Source: Sandaracinaceae bacterium (GTDB lineage Bacteria; Myxococcota_A; Polyangia; Polyangiales; Sandaracinaceae). From it: 64,000 bases of DNA. Positions 48,762 to 56,878 of this stretch are shown piece by piece (positions within the stretch are counted from its first letter, which is position 1; every line of letters starts with the position of its first letter). A program made the position numbers and the translations under genes. The stretch covers positions 62,001-126,000 of the forward strand of contig JACKEC010000023.1 of NCBI GenBank assembly GCA_020633195.1. Reading direction: 5' to 3'. The notes beneath the pieces were generated by a model. That model made no database searches, had not been told where the DNA came from, and was given only the letters and a program-made list of their open reading frames with translations.

Positions 48762-51086
48762 TCAGGCCATCGTGGGCTGCTCGCTCGTGCGGCCGTCCCA
48801 CTCCAACAGCGCCCGCTCGGCGCGCGCGGCGACGCGCTCCCGGAGCGCCGTGAAGTCGGGGCGCCCACGCAGCGGCGCGAGGAGCGGGCAGCCGTCCATC
48901 CACGGCAGGTCCTCGAGGCCCGCCCGGACCGAGGCCTCGACCGACGGCATCGCCTCGTCGGGCCGGCGCGCGCCGCAGAGCAGCTCGACGCGGAGCTGGT
49001 TGAACATGCGCGCGGCGAGCGAGACCGGGTCGAGCGCCGCGATGAGCCGCTCGAGGGCGTCGAGGCGCGCGCTCGGGTCGAGGTCACCCTCGGCGAGGTC
49101 GAGCATGACGCGCGCGTCGGGGCCCACCCGGTCGACGAGCTCCTCCGGGAGCAGCCGCCGACCGGCCCACAGCGACAGGCGAGGCCCCGAGAGCGCCGCG
49201 AGCTCGGGGAAGGCCTCGGCCATGTCGGCGAGCCGCGCCTCGACCGCGTCCCAGTCGGCTCGGATCGCGTCGTGCCGGAGCAGATCGAAGTGCACGAACC
49301 CGAGCGTCGGGTCGAGCCAGAGCGCCCGGTCGGCGTAGCGGCGCGCCTCGTCGAAGCGGCCGAGCTCGGTGAGTAAGCGTGCGGCGAACGCCTGCGCCTC
49401 GGCGACGCTCGGGCCGCTCTTCAGCGCGCGGCGCAGCGCGCGGATCGCGCCCGGCGTGTCGCCCGCCCCGTGACGCACCCGCGCGAGCGCGAGCCAGGGC
49501 TCGGCGAGGTGCGGCGCGAGCTCGAGCGCGCGCTCGGCGTGCGCTCGCGCGACCTCGAGCGTCGCGGCGTCGGTGCCCGGGGGGCGGTAGCCCTCGCGGA
49601 CGAGCGCGATCGCGAGGCCCGAGAGGATCCCCGGATCCGCCGGGGCGAGCGCGTGGGCGCGGGTCATCAGCGAGCTCGCCGCCTCGCCGTCCCCCACCGC
49701 GGGGCCGAGCTCGAGGGCGCGCCGCGCCTTGAGGTAGAGCTCGACGGCCTCCGCCGGCACCTCCGCGCGGCCGAGCGACGGGAGCGACGCGCGCCCCGCC
49801 GCGCCGGCCACCGCCTGCGCCGCGCGATCGGAGGTGACGAGCAGATCCCCGAGCGCGCACGCGTAGCGGTCGGCCCAGACGTGGAAGCCATCCTCGACGC
49901 TCGTGAGCCGCAGCCGCACGCGCACCCCGTCCCCGGCGCGCCGGAGCGATCCGTGCAGCACCAGCTCGACGCCGAGGCGGTGGCCGAAGGCGCGGGCGTC
50001 CTCACCTTCGCGCGGCGCGCCGCCCGCGCGGACCTTGAGCCCGCGCGCCATGCAGAGCGAGTCCTCGAGGTCCTCGCCGAAGCCGTCGGCGATCCAGCGC
50101 TCGGCCTCGTCGCCCGACCAGGCGATCGACAGGACCGCGAGGCTGCGCGCGATCTCCGGCCGCTCCTGCGCGGGGTCGGGCGGTCGCAGCGACGCGGGGC
50201 CCTGGACCACGATCGCGTCGAGGGCGGCGCGCACCTCGGCCGCGCTGTCGGGGCGCCCGCTCGGGTCACGGCACAGGAGCTGGCGGACGAGGTCCGCGAG
50301 CCCGTCGGGGAGCCGGCCGACGTGCCTCGACGGATCGGGCGGCGGCTCGACGAGCCGCGCCGACGCGACCCCGAGCGGCGTCTCGCCGGTGAAGGCGCGC
50401 GCGCCGGTCAGCATCTCGTAGAGCACGAGCCCGAGCGCGTACAGGTCGGCGCGCGCGTCGGCCGTCTTCCCGAGCACCTGCTCGGGGGCCATGTACGCCG
50501 GCGTCCCGAGGAGCGCCGCGCCGGTGGCGGCCGAGTCGGAGCGCTCCACGCGAGCGATGCCGAAGTCGGTGACCACCACGCGATCCTCGGCGAGGAGCAC
50601 GTTGTCGGGCTTGAGGTCCCGGTGCACCACGCCAGCCGCGTGCGCCGCGTCGAGCCCGTCACAGATCTCGCGCGCGATGCGCAGCGCCTCGTCGACGGGG
50701 AGCGCGCCCTCGTCCTCGAGCCGCCGCGCGAGCGACGGCCCGTCGATCAGCTCCATCGTGAGGAAGCGCGACGCGCCGTCCTGCCCGATGTCGAAGGTGC
50801 GCGCGACGTTCCGGTGCGTGACCCGCCGCGCGATCTTCACCTCGCGGCGGAAGCGCGCGAGCGCCCCGCTCGACTCGATCCAGGCCGGTCGGAGCATCTT
50901 CAGCGCGACCTCGTCGTCGAGCTCCGCGTCGTGGGCGCGGTAGACGGCGCCCATCCCCCCGACCCCGAGCAGCCCCAGCAGCTCGTAGCGACCCGCGAGC
51001 ACCGTCCCCGCCGCGTCCATCGTGGCGTCGACGGAGGCGACGCCGGAGTCGGCGTCGAGCGTCGGCTCGTGGGGATCGATGGGCAA
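48762..51086 (-). CDS. Soluble Ser/Thr protein kinase with TolB-like and TPR domains
   Basis: The protein has 774 residues. The kinase domain (about 28-285) has GVGGMGAVYRA, VALKML, HRDLKPDN and DFGIAR. The next 130 residues (around SLAVLSIAWSGDEAERWIADGFGEDL and VELVLHGSLRRAG) match the FlgO/TolB-N-like domain found beside TPRs in kinases and adenylate cyclases. Residues 430-740 are TPR-like helices. No membrane helix is visible, so it should act in the cytoplasm. TTG 51086 follows a TATCCT hexamer by 9 nt (predicted transcript start 51089); I see no better start, which makes this a rare TTG initiation. The stop lies inside the GTCAGGCC repeat flank. Confidence 0.85.
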   Translation of the reverse strand: MPIDPHEPTLDADSGVASVDATMDAAGTVLAGRYELLGLLGVGGMGAVYRAHDAELDDEVALKMLRPAWIESSGALARFRREVKIARRVTHRNVARTFDIGQDGASRFLTMELIDGPSLARRLEDEGALPVDEALRIAREICDGLDAAHAAGVVHRDLKPDNVLLAEDRVVVTDFGIARVERSDSAATGAALLGTPAYMAPEQVLGKTADARADLYALGLVLYEMLTGARAFTGETPLGVASARLVEPPPDPSRHVGRLPDGLADLVRQLLCRDPSGRPDSAAEVRAALDAIVVQGPASLRPPDPAQERPEIARSLAVLSIAWSGDEAERWIADGFGEDLEDSLCMARGLKVRAGGAPREGEDARAFGHRLGVELVLHGSLRRAGDGVRVRLRLTSVEDGFHVWADRYACALGDLLVTSDRAAQAVAGAAGRASLPSLGRAEVPAEAVELYLKARRALELGPAVGDGEAASSLMTRAHALAPADPGILSGLAIALVREGYRPPGTDAATLEVARAHAERALELAPHLAEPWLALARVRHGAGDTPGAIRALRRALKSGPSVAEAQAFAARLLTELGRFDEARRYADRALWLDPTLGFVHFDLLRHDAIRADWDAVEARLADMAEAFPELAALSGPRLSLWAGRRLLPEELVDRVGPDARVMLDLAEGDLDPSARLDALERLIAALDPVSLAARMFNQLRVELLCGARRPDEAMPSVEASVRAGLEDLPWMDGCPLLAPLRGRPDFTALRERVAARAERALLEWDGRTSEQPTMA

Positions 51087-51095
51087 CGTCCGGCG

Positions 51096-51101
51096 AGGAT
51101 A
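51096..51101 (-). promoter_or_regulatory. -10 element (TATCCT) deciding a TTG start
   Basis: Predicted transcript start 51089, 3 nt before TTG 51086. Confidence 0.45.
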
Positions 51102-51183
51102 CCGCGAGCGCCCGCGCGCCACCGCGTCGCGCTCGAACCGTGCGAGGATCGGCGGCGGTGGACGGGCGGGATCGAGGCGCGGC

Positions 51184-52089
51184 GTGCGCGTCCTGGTGAC
51201 CGGCGGCACGGGCGGCGTGGGGCGGCGGCTCGTCGCCCGGCTGCTCGACCGGGGCGACGAAGCGCTCGTCCTCTCTCGCGACGCCGCGCGCGCGCGGGCC
51301 TGGCTCGATCCGCGCGTGACGATCCTCGAGGGCGATCCGTCGCGCGAGGGCGCGTGGCAGGAGGTCGTCCCGACGTGCGACGGCGTGGTCCACCTCGCGG
51401 CGCACAGCATCTGGGGCCGGCGGTGGAGCGCGGCGGAGAAGGAGCGCATCCGGACCAGCCGCGTCGAGGCGACGGGCCGCGTCGCCGAGGCGGTCGCGGC
51501 CGCGCCGCGCGTCGCGCTCGTGTCGGCCTCCGCGGTCGGGCAGTACTACGGCGCGCACGGCGACGAGCCCCTCGACGACGACGCCGCGCCGGCCGACACC
51601 TTCATCGCGTCGATCTGCGCGGACTGGGAGCGCGCGTGCGCCCCCGCCGTCGACGCCGGCGCGCGGGTCTCCTACGCGCGCATCGGCGTCGTCCTGTCGT
51701 CGGCGCTCGACAAGATGACGGGCCCGTTCCGCTGGTTCCTCGGCGGCGCGCCCGGATCGGGCGAGCAGTGGGTCCCGTGGGTGGATCCGCGGGACCTCGC
51801 GGAGATGCTCCTCTTCGCGCTCGCCTGCCCCGAGATGCGCGGGCCGTTCAACGCGGTCGGGCCGGAGCCGGTCCGCATGCGCGAGCTCGCCCGCGCCCTC
51901 GGGAGCGCCCTCGATCGGCCGGCGTGGGTCCCCGTGCCCGAGCTCGCCGTGCGCCTCGCGCTCGGGGAGGTCGCCTGCATGGTCCTCTCCGGAGCTCGCG
52001 CCCGACCGGTGAAGCTCGAGCGCCTGGGGTTCCGCCACGCGCACGGAGACCTCGACGGCGCGCTCCGCGACGCGCTCGCCGCGCCGTAG
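51184..52089 (+). CDS. SDR-type epimerase-like protein (TIGR01777 family)
   Basis: The 301-residue protein starts VRVLVTGGTGGVGRRLVARL, an atypical short-chain dehydrogenase with a GxxGxxG nucleotide loop. HLAAHSIWGRRW, SASAVGQYYG and the WVPWVDPRDLAEM segment, shortened here to key residues, match the YfcH/SDR39U1 group. These bind NADP but their substrate is unknown; human SDR39U1 and E. coli YfcH are also uncharacterised. The GTG start has no strong ribosome-binding site. It is divergent from the kinase. Confidence 0.85.
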   Translation: MRVLVTGGTGGVGRRLVARLLDRGDEALVLSRDAARARAWLDPRVTILEGDPSREGAWQEVVPTCDGVVHLAAHSIWGRRWSAAEKERIRTSRVEATGRVAEAVAAAPRVALVSASAVGQYYGAHGDEPLDDDAAPADTFIASICADWERACAPAVDAGARVSYARIGVVLSSALDKMTGPFRWFLGGAPGSGEQWVPWVDPRDLAEMLLFALACPEMRGPFNAVGPEPVRMRELARALGSALDRPAWVPVPELAVRLALGEVACMVLSGARARPVKLERLGFRHAHGDLDGALRDALAAP

Positions 52090-52141
52090 GTCTGGAAACC
52101 GAGCTCGTCTCGGACGACTCTCCTTCGTGGAGGTGTGTCCG

Positions 52142-53560
52142 ATGCGTGCCGTGCCGTTCGTGGCGTCGATGATGGGGCTCGCCCTGCTCCCCGGTTGCTA
52201 CCTGTTCCACGGGCTCGGCGCGGCGGTCGATCTCCCCGACGCGGCCTCGCGTCGCGACGCGGGCCTCGGTGTCGGGCCGACCTTCGACGGCGGCACGGTG
52301 CCGCCCATGCGGACCGACGCGGGGCGCCGTGACGCGGGCGCGCCGGACCCATCCGAGCCGGATCCGGACATGGGCCCCGGCTCGCGGCCGAGCGACTACC
52401 CGGACGCCGACGACTGGGAGGACACGCCCCCGCCGGTCGGCGACGCGCCGTGCTGCGTCCTGGGCGATCCTCTCGAGGTCACCTCGCGCGACGAGGGGAT
52501 GGCGCTCCAGCACGACCCGCCGCTCATCGCCTTCGGGCCGGGGTCCTGGGGGCTGCTCGTCGTGCGCTACTACGACGGCGACGACCCGATGGCGCCGCCC
52601 CGACCGGTGGTGTTCGAGGTCGACCGTTACGGCGGCGGGGTCACCGCGCGTCACGTCCTCGACGTAGCGGCCGGCGCCGTCTCGGGGGACGTTGCGCCGG
52701 AGGCCTACGACCTCGAGTTCGCCGAGGGGCGGTGGGCGGTGGCGCTGGCAGGCGAGGTGCTCACGTCGGTGCGCGCCTCGTACGCGCGCCTCTACGACAC
52801 GCGCTTCGTCCCGGACGGCGACTGGGTCTCGACCGCGGGCTCGCGCACCCCGACCGCGGTCGCGCGGCTCACCGTCGGCGACGACTGGCTCGCGGCGGCC
52901 CGCGACTCCGGCGCGCTCGTCGCCACCTCGTTCGGCCACCGCTCCGCTGGCGCGTCCACCGCGTTCATGGCGCGCGACAGCGGCGACCTCGACGCGGTCG
53001 GCCTGCGCAGCCGCGTCGCCGTGCTGCTGAGTCGCCCGGACTTCCCGAACGACCTCTACGTGATCGGCGCCGGCCCCGAGTACCCGGAGCTCGCCGTCCT
53101 GCCGAGCCGCCTCCCCGGCGGCCAGCCCGCGGCGCTGACGGCCCTCCGCGACGTGGTCGTGACCGCGTCGGTCCACGACCTCGCGCTGAGCGTGGAGGTG
53201 TTCGACCCGTTCGCGCTGCGGCCGATCGGCCGGCCGACGACGGTCGCGACCCTGCCCGACGTCGAGGCCTCCACCACGCTGCACCGCCGCGCGATCGACA
53301 TCTCGGGCCTCGACAAGCACGGCCTCGCCGCCGTCTGCTACGGCGTGCCGGGGCCGGAGCGGGGCCGCGGCGACGACGCGATCTGGTTGCAGATCGTCGA
53401 CGAGCGCGGCGCCCCCTGGGCCGCGCCGGTCCCGATCGTGGAATCGGGCTTCCGCGGCAGCATCGTCAACTGCTCGGTCGGCAACGACGGCGCCGGCTTC
53501 CTCGTCGGCTGGTGGGACGGCAGCGTCCTGTGGGTCCGCCGCGTCGACCTCGCGCTCTGA
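52142..53560 (+). CDS. Lipoprotein with beta-propeller-like domain
   Basis: The 472-residue protein has a leader ending in Pro-Gly-Cys (Cys19), then a linker rich in Asp, Ala, Pro and Gly (to about 100). A mostly beta domain of about 370 residues has recurring short strands and two conserved Cys near its start (CC at about 102). The repetitive strand pattern suggests a propeller; no catalytic motif is evident. GGAGGTG lies 8 nt before the ATG. It ends 7 bp before the stop of the convergent ADP-ribosyltransferase-like gene. Confidence 0.7.
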   Translation: MRAVPFVASMMGLALLPGCYLFHGLGAAVDLPDAASRRDAGLGVGPTFDGGTVPPMRTDAGRRDAGAPDPSEPDPDMGPGSRPSDYPDADDWEDTPPPVGDAPCCVLGDPLEVTSRDEGMALQHDPPLIAFGPGSWGLLVVRYYDGDDPMAPPRPVVFEVDRYGGGVTARHVLDVAAGAVSGDVAPEAYDLEFAEGRWAVALAGEVLTSVRASYARLYDTRFVPDGDWVSTAGSRTPTAVARLTVGDDWLAAARDSGALVATSFGHRSAGASTAFMARDSGDLDAVGLRSRVAVLLSRPDFPNDLYVIGAGPEYPELAVLPSRLPGGQPAALTALRDVVVTASVHDLALSVEVFDPFALRPIGRPTTVATLPDVEASTTLHRRAIDISGLDKHGLAAVCYGVPGPERGRGDDAIWLQIVDERGAPWAAPVPIVESGFRGSIVNCSVGNDGAGFLVGWWDGSVLWVRRVDLAL

Positions 53561-53567
53561 GCCGGAG

Positions 53568-55832
53568 CTAGGACATCTCCGCGCTCACGAGGATGATGCC
53601 GTCGCCATGCGGCCACTCGAGGCCGAGCGAGCTGCCCGCCTGCATCGCCGCCTCGTACTTCGCGGCGCCAGCCGGCGTCGACCGGAGCTCCTGGGTGTTC
53701 ATGTCCTTGCCGAGCTCGGTCTGAGCGGTCTTGAACCCCGCGTCGCCCGTCTCCTCGTCGTCGGATCCGACGAAGGTCGCGCGCTTCACCTGCTTCGTGG
53801 CCGCGAAGCGCCCGAACCCCACCGTCTCTTCGACCTCCAGCACCCTCAGCCGGCTCAGCTTGCGGGCCGTGGGGAAGACCCCGTCCGGGAAGAGCACCTC
53901 GCTCTCGCCGTGGTGCAGCGAGTAGGCCCCGAGGTAGCGGCCGAGCGCAGCGCCCACCTGGATCCTGTAGAAGATCGGCACCGCCGCTTGGTCCGGTGGG
54001 AACGCCGGCTGGTGCTCCGAGTTGCGCACCGCCCGCAGGGTCTCGTCGAGCGAGCGCAGCTCGTCCTCGGCCTTCGACCTTCGGAGGCTGGCCTGCTGTT
54101 CCTTCGAGGCGTGCTCGCGCTGATGGTGCGAGTCGTACTCCGCGCGGTCGGACTCCGAGACGCTCGTGTCGGACCGCAGCTTCTCCATCAGCTCGTCGTC
54201 GAGGCGTCTCAGCTCGGACTTGTCGACGCGGCCGAGCTCCTCGAGCGTCTGCGTCTCCTTCTCGACGGATTCCGTCGCCCGCTGGATCCTCTTCTCGATC
54301 CGCTCGATCTCGGCCGACTTCTCCCGCTCGAATCGCTTCGCCTCCTCCGAGCCCGGGTCGCTCACGAGGTGGAGGCTCTCGCGCTTGAGCACGTTCTTGT
54401 CCGACGCGCTGTCCTTCATGAAGCGATACGCGACCGGTGGGTCCTCCGCGGAGCTCGAGAAGCCGCGCAGATCCACCCGGACGTTCAACTGGAAGATCGC
54501 CTCCGGGTTCGTGCCCGCGTCGAGCGCCATGCCTCGATAGAGCTTCAGGTCGTTGGCCGGCGTGCGGAGCAGATCGGACGCCAGCGTGTCGCTGAGCATG
54601 TCGGCCTGGGCCTGGATCTGGCGCCCGTAGAGCGCTCCGTCCCTGGCGATCGCGGGGTCGTCCGGCAGGGCGTCGATCACGCGCTGCGTAGCCGGGTCGG
54701 CCGGCCCTCGCTTGGGCTTGTAGTACTCCTTCAGGTAGGTGACGCGCTCCTTCAGCTTCGCGACCAGGTCGCCACCGCGCAGCTTGGCGTTCATGAGCAC
54801 GTCGCCCGTGTCCGAGTACCAGTAGAGCGAGGCGATCCGGGCGAGGAGCACGATCGCGTCGCGGTCCGGCCCCACGGCCTCACGGAACGCGTCGTACTCG
54901 GGCGCCGCCCGCTTGAAGGCCAGCCACGCCTCCTCGACGTCGTCGTAGTCGGGCGGACCGAGCTTCAGCTCGAGGTCGTCCTCGGCGAGGGGCGAGGGGC
55001 CCGTCACGCCCTCCGCGTCGAGGAGCTTGGCGACGAGCACGGCGTCACCCGCGTCGACGCGGACGACCTCGAGGGCGGCGCCGCCTTCGCCGTAGGTGAA
55101 CGAGTGGGGCAAGGGCAACGGGCCCGTTCCGTCGTGGACCTCGCAGGACGCCGCGCCGGGGTCGACGGAGAGCTCGATCGTGCCGCGCACCCACGTCGGG
55201 GTGACCACGACGTGAAAGGGCTGGCGGAGGCGCGCGGGGAGCGGCGGTGGATTGCAGAGGCGCGTGACCATCGCGAAGAGCGCGTTCTTCAGCTTCGTGA
55301 CCTCGGCCGGCTCGCGGTTGTCGAACGCGGTGCAGGCCAGCACCGCCGGCACCTCCGCGACGGGGCCGTCGGGCGAGGTGCGGAACTTGTGGTCGACCTT
55401 CTTGAACGAGTCGTAGACGTTGGGCGTGCCCACGTAGGACATGAGGAAGTCGTAGGCCTTGCGGAGCGTCGGATCGTCGACGAGGACCGGGTCGTCCGAG
55501 ACGATCTCGACCGTCGGCAAGCCAACCGTCAACACCTCCGAGAGGACGTCGTCGGCGTGAAGCGTCAGCGCCTTCTCGGCGGTGGCGCCTTCGTGCTCGG
55601 CGCTCAGCGTGGCGCCCTCGGCGCCCCCGACCCCCGTCGCGATGAAGTGCGCGCAGCCTCGCTCGTCGGTGGTCGCGCGGCCGCTGCCCATCGTGACCTC
55701 GACCTCGGGCAAGACCGCGTTCGTCGACAGGTCGTGCACCGTCACCGTCACGATGGCTCGATTGGCGCGCTGGCAGGGCAACGCGGGATCGGTGTTCGGC
55801 GAGTAGGCGCCCGTCGCGCCGGTGACGTTCAC
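53568..55832 (-). CDS. ADP-ribosyltransferase-like effector with coiled-coil insert
   Basis: The 754-residue protein has no signal peptide. It begins with an Ig/CarboxypepD-like beta domain (about 12-80). A long middle region precedes an ADP-ribosyltransferase of the R-S-E class: LYRGM near residue 432 supplies Arg, FSSSAEDP near 459 is the S-T-S strand, and GESEVLFPDG near 643 is the E-x-E catalytic loop. Between S-T-S and E-x-E lies an insert of about 120 residues that is strongly coiled-coil (charged Glu/Lys/Arg heptads). R-S-E enzymes move ADP-ribose from NAD to a protein residue, often Arg. The GTG start overlaps the small partner gene (GTGA). Lack of a leader with a coupled partner fits delivery by a contractile or type VI-like system, but none is seen here. 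Confidence 0.75.
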   Translation of the reverse strand: MNVTGATGAYSPNTDPALPCQRANRAIVTVTVHDLSTNAVLPEVEVTMGSGRATTDERGCAHFIATGVGGAEGATLSAEHEGATAEKALTLHADDVLSEVLTVGLPTVEIVSDDPVLVDDPTLRKAYDFLMSYVGTPNVYDSFKKVDHKFRTSPDGPVAEVPAVLACTAFDNREPAEVTKLKNALFAMVTRLCNPPPLPARLRQPFHVVVTPTWVRGTIELSVDPGAASCEVHDGTGPLPLPHSFTYGEGGAALEVVRVDAGDAVLVAKLLDAEGVTGPSPLAEDDLELKLGPPDYDDVEEAWLAFKRAAPEYDAFREAVGPDRDAIVLLARIASLYWYSDTGDVLMNAKLRGGDLVAKLKERVTYLKEYYKPKRGPADPATQRVIDALPDDPAIARDGALYGRQIQAQADMLSDTLASDLLRTPANDLKLYRGMALDAGTNPEAIFQLNVRVDLRGFSSSAEDPPVAYRFMKDSASDKNVLKRESLHLVSDPGSEEAKRFEREKSAEIERIEKRIQRATESVEKETQTLEELGRVDKSELRRLDDELMEKLRSDTSVSESDRAEYDSHHQREHASKEQQASLRRSKAEDELRSLDETLRAVRNSEHQPAFPPDQAAVPIFYRIQVGAALGRYLGAYSLHHGESEVLFPDGVFPTARKLSRLRVLEVEETVGFGRFAATKQVKRATFVGSDDEETGDAGFKTAQTELGKDMNTQELRSTPAGAAKYEAAMQAGSSLGLEWPHGDGIILVSAEMS

Positions 55833-56185
55833 GGCGGCCCCTCGTGGGCGAGGAACCATGCCTCGACGTCGGCCAGCTTGTTCCGCGCCGACTTCCCCGA
55901 CTGCCGCAGCAGGTAGCCGACGGCGGGCCGGCGAGGATCTGCGTCGAGGCTCACACCGAAGCGCAGCAGGAGCCCCACGTAGCGCAGCACGTCGGCGGTC
56001 TCGACGATGGCGAGCTCCGCGCCCTTCTCCACTCCGACGCGAACGTGCTCGCGGAGGGAGCTCTCGGAGTGACCCTGCACCGCGTCGGGGTCGGCGTCGG
56101 CGAGCGCGCGCAGCAGGCGCTCGTGGTACCGCGCCACGATCGCGCCGCGCAGGACGTCCATCTGCTCTTCCCGGATCCTCAGCAC
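55829..56185 (-). CDS. Small partner/adaptor of the ADP-ribosyltransferase-like protein
   Basis: The 118-residue helical protein starts VLRIREEQMDVL. It has the HVRVGVEKGAELAIVETADVLRYVGLLLRFG pattern, given here as its key Gly, Glu and Leu positions, followed by DADPRRPAVGYLL. I recall this shape, an amphipathic protein of 110-150 residues ending in D-x-D-P-x-x-P-W/A, from genes placed beside type VI/PAAR-like effectors in many proteobacteria. That link is from memory and unverified. It is coupled to the effector downstream and has its own promoter. A chaperone or loading role is likely; an immunity role cannot be excluded. Confidence 0.65.
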   Translation of the reverse strand: MLRIREEQMDVLRGAIVARYHERLLRALADADPDAVQGHSESSLREHVRVGVEKGAELAIVETADVLRYVGLLLRFGVSLDADPRRPAVGYLLRQSGKSARNKLADVEAWFLAHEGPP

Positions 56186-56192
56186 CGTGGCG

Positions 56193-56198
56193 AGGATA
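56193..56198 (-). promoter_or_regulatory. -10 element (TATCCT) of the effector operon
   Basis: Predicted transcript start 56186, one base before GTG 56185. Confidence 0.5.
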
Positions 56199-56245
56199 CC
56201 CGCTCCGGCCGCGCGAGGACGATGGGCTCGGTGGCCGTCGATCGA

Positions 56246-56773
56246 TCAGTCGAAGAAGCCGCCGGCGTACACCGGGCACGTCCCGCGCAGCCGCGTGCAC
56301 TCCTCGGGGGTCAGCGGCTCGTTCGAGAGGCGGTTCAGCTCGGTCGAGTTGCCCGCGATGCTGCAGTTCGCCGAGTCGAGGTACTCCAGGTACGTCGCGA
56401 CCTCCGCGGCGAGGCAGTGCTCGAGCTCGTTGATCGTCGCGTGGCAGGTCGGCTCGGGGCCGGCGAACGTGCAGTCGATCGGCATGATGTTCAGCGGGGT
56501 CGTCGGCGGCATCGGCAGGCACGCGTCGACAGAGGCCTGGCAGGTGTCGGGGGTGAACTGCGTCTGCAGCGCGGCGACGCTGCAGTTGAACCGGCCCTCG
56601 ACCTCGGCGTCGAAGCTGTCCTGCAGGTAGCGGTCGAGCGCGGTGCAGAACTGCATCGCCTCGGCGGTCGTCACCTCGTCGAGCTTGGTGCCGCCCTCGA
56701 CGCCCGAGACGAAGTCGGCCTGGGTCGTACAGGCGGTCGCGAGCAGGGCCGCGGCGAGGAGGAGGCGACGCAT
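56246..56773 (-). CDS. Cys-rich lipoprotein, unknown function
   Basis: The 175-residue protein has a leader ending in Ala-Thr-Ala-Cys (Cys15). The mature part has about nine Cys and is largely helical, ending in YAGGFFD. It lies 60 bp upstream of the effector operon on the same strand. Lipoproteins near effector genes can be immunity proteins, but here a separate promoter at 56193 and the plain Cys-rich fold make that only a possibility. Confidence 0.72.
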   Translation of the reverse strand: MRRLLLAAALLATACTTQADFVSGVEGGTKLDEVTTAEAMQFCTALDRYLQDSFDAEVEGRFNCSVAALQTQFTPDTCQASVDACLPMPPTTPLNIMPIDCTFAGPEPTCHATINELEHCLAAEVATYLEYLDSANCSIAGNSTELNRLSNEPLTPEECTRLRGTCPVYAGGFFD

Positions 56774-56878
56774 GGCCGCGATGATGCCGCAGGCCGCGCG
56801 CGGCCGTCGAGCACCCGGCGCCGTCCCTCAATTGGGAGATCGGCTTGCGTTCGGCCGGATTTCTGCGACTCAGCGGGC

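Noticed and set aside
48681..48768. Insertion-sequence target duplication (GTCAGGCC on both sides of the tandem array)
   Set aside because: No transposase or terminal inverted repeats lie between; the 8-bp match may be chance or part of the slippage history.
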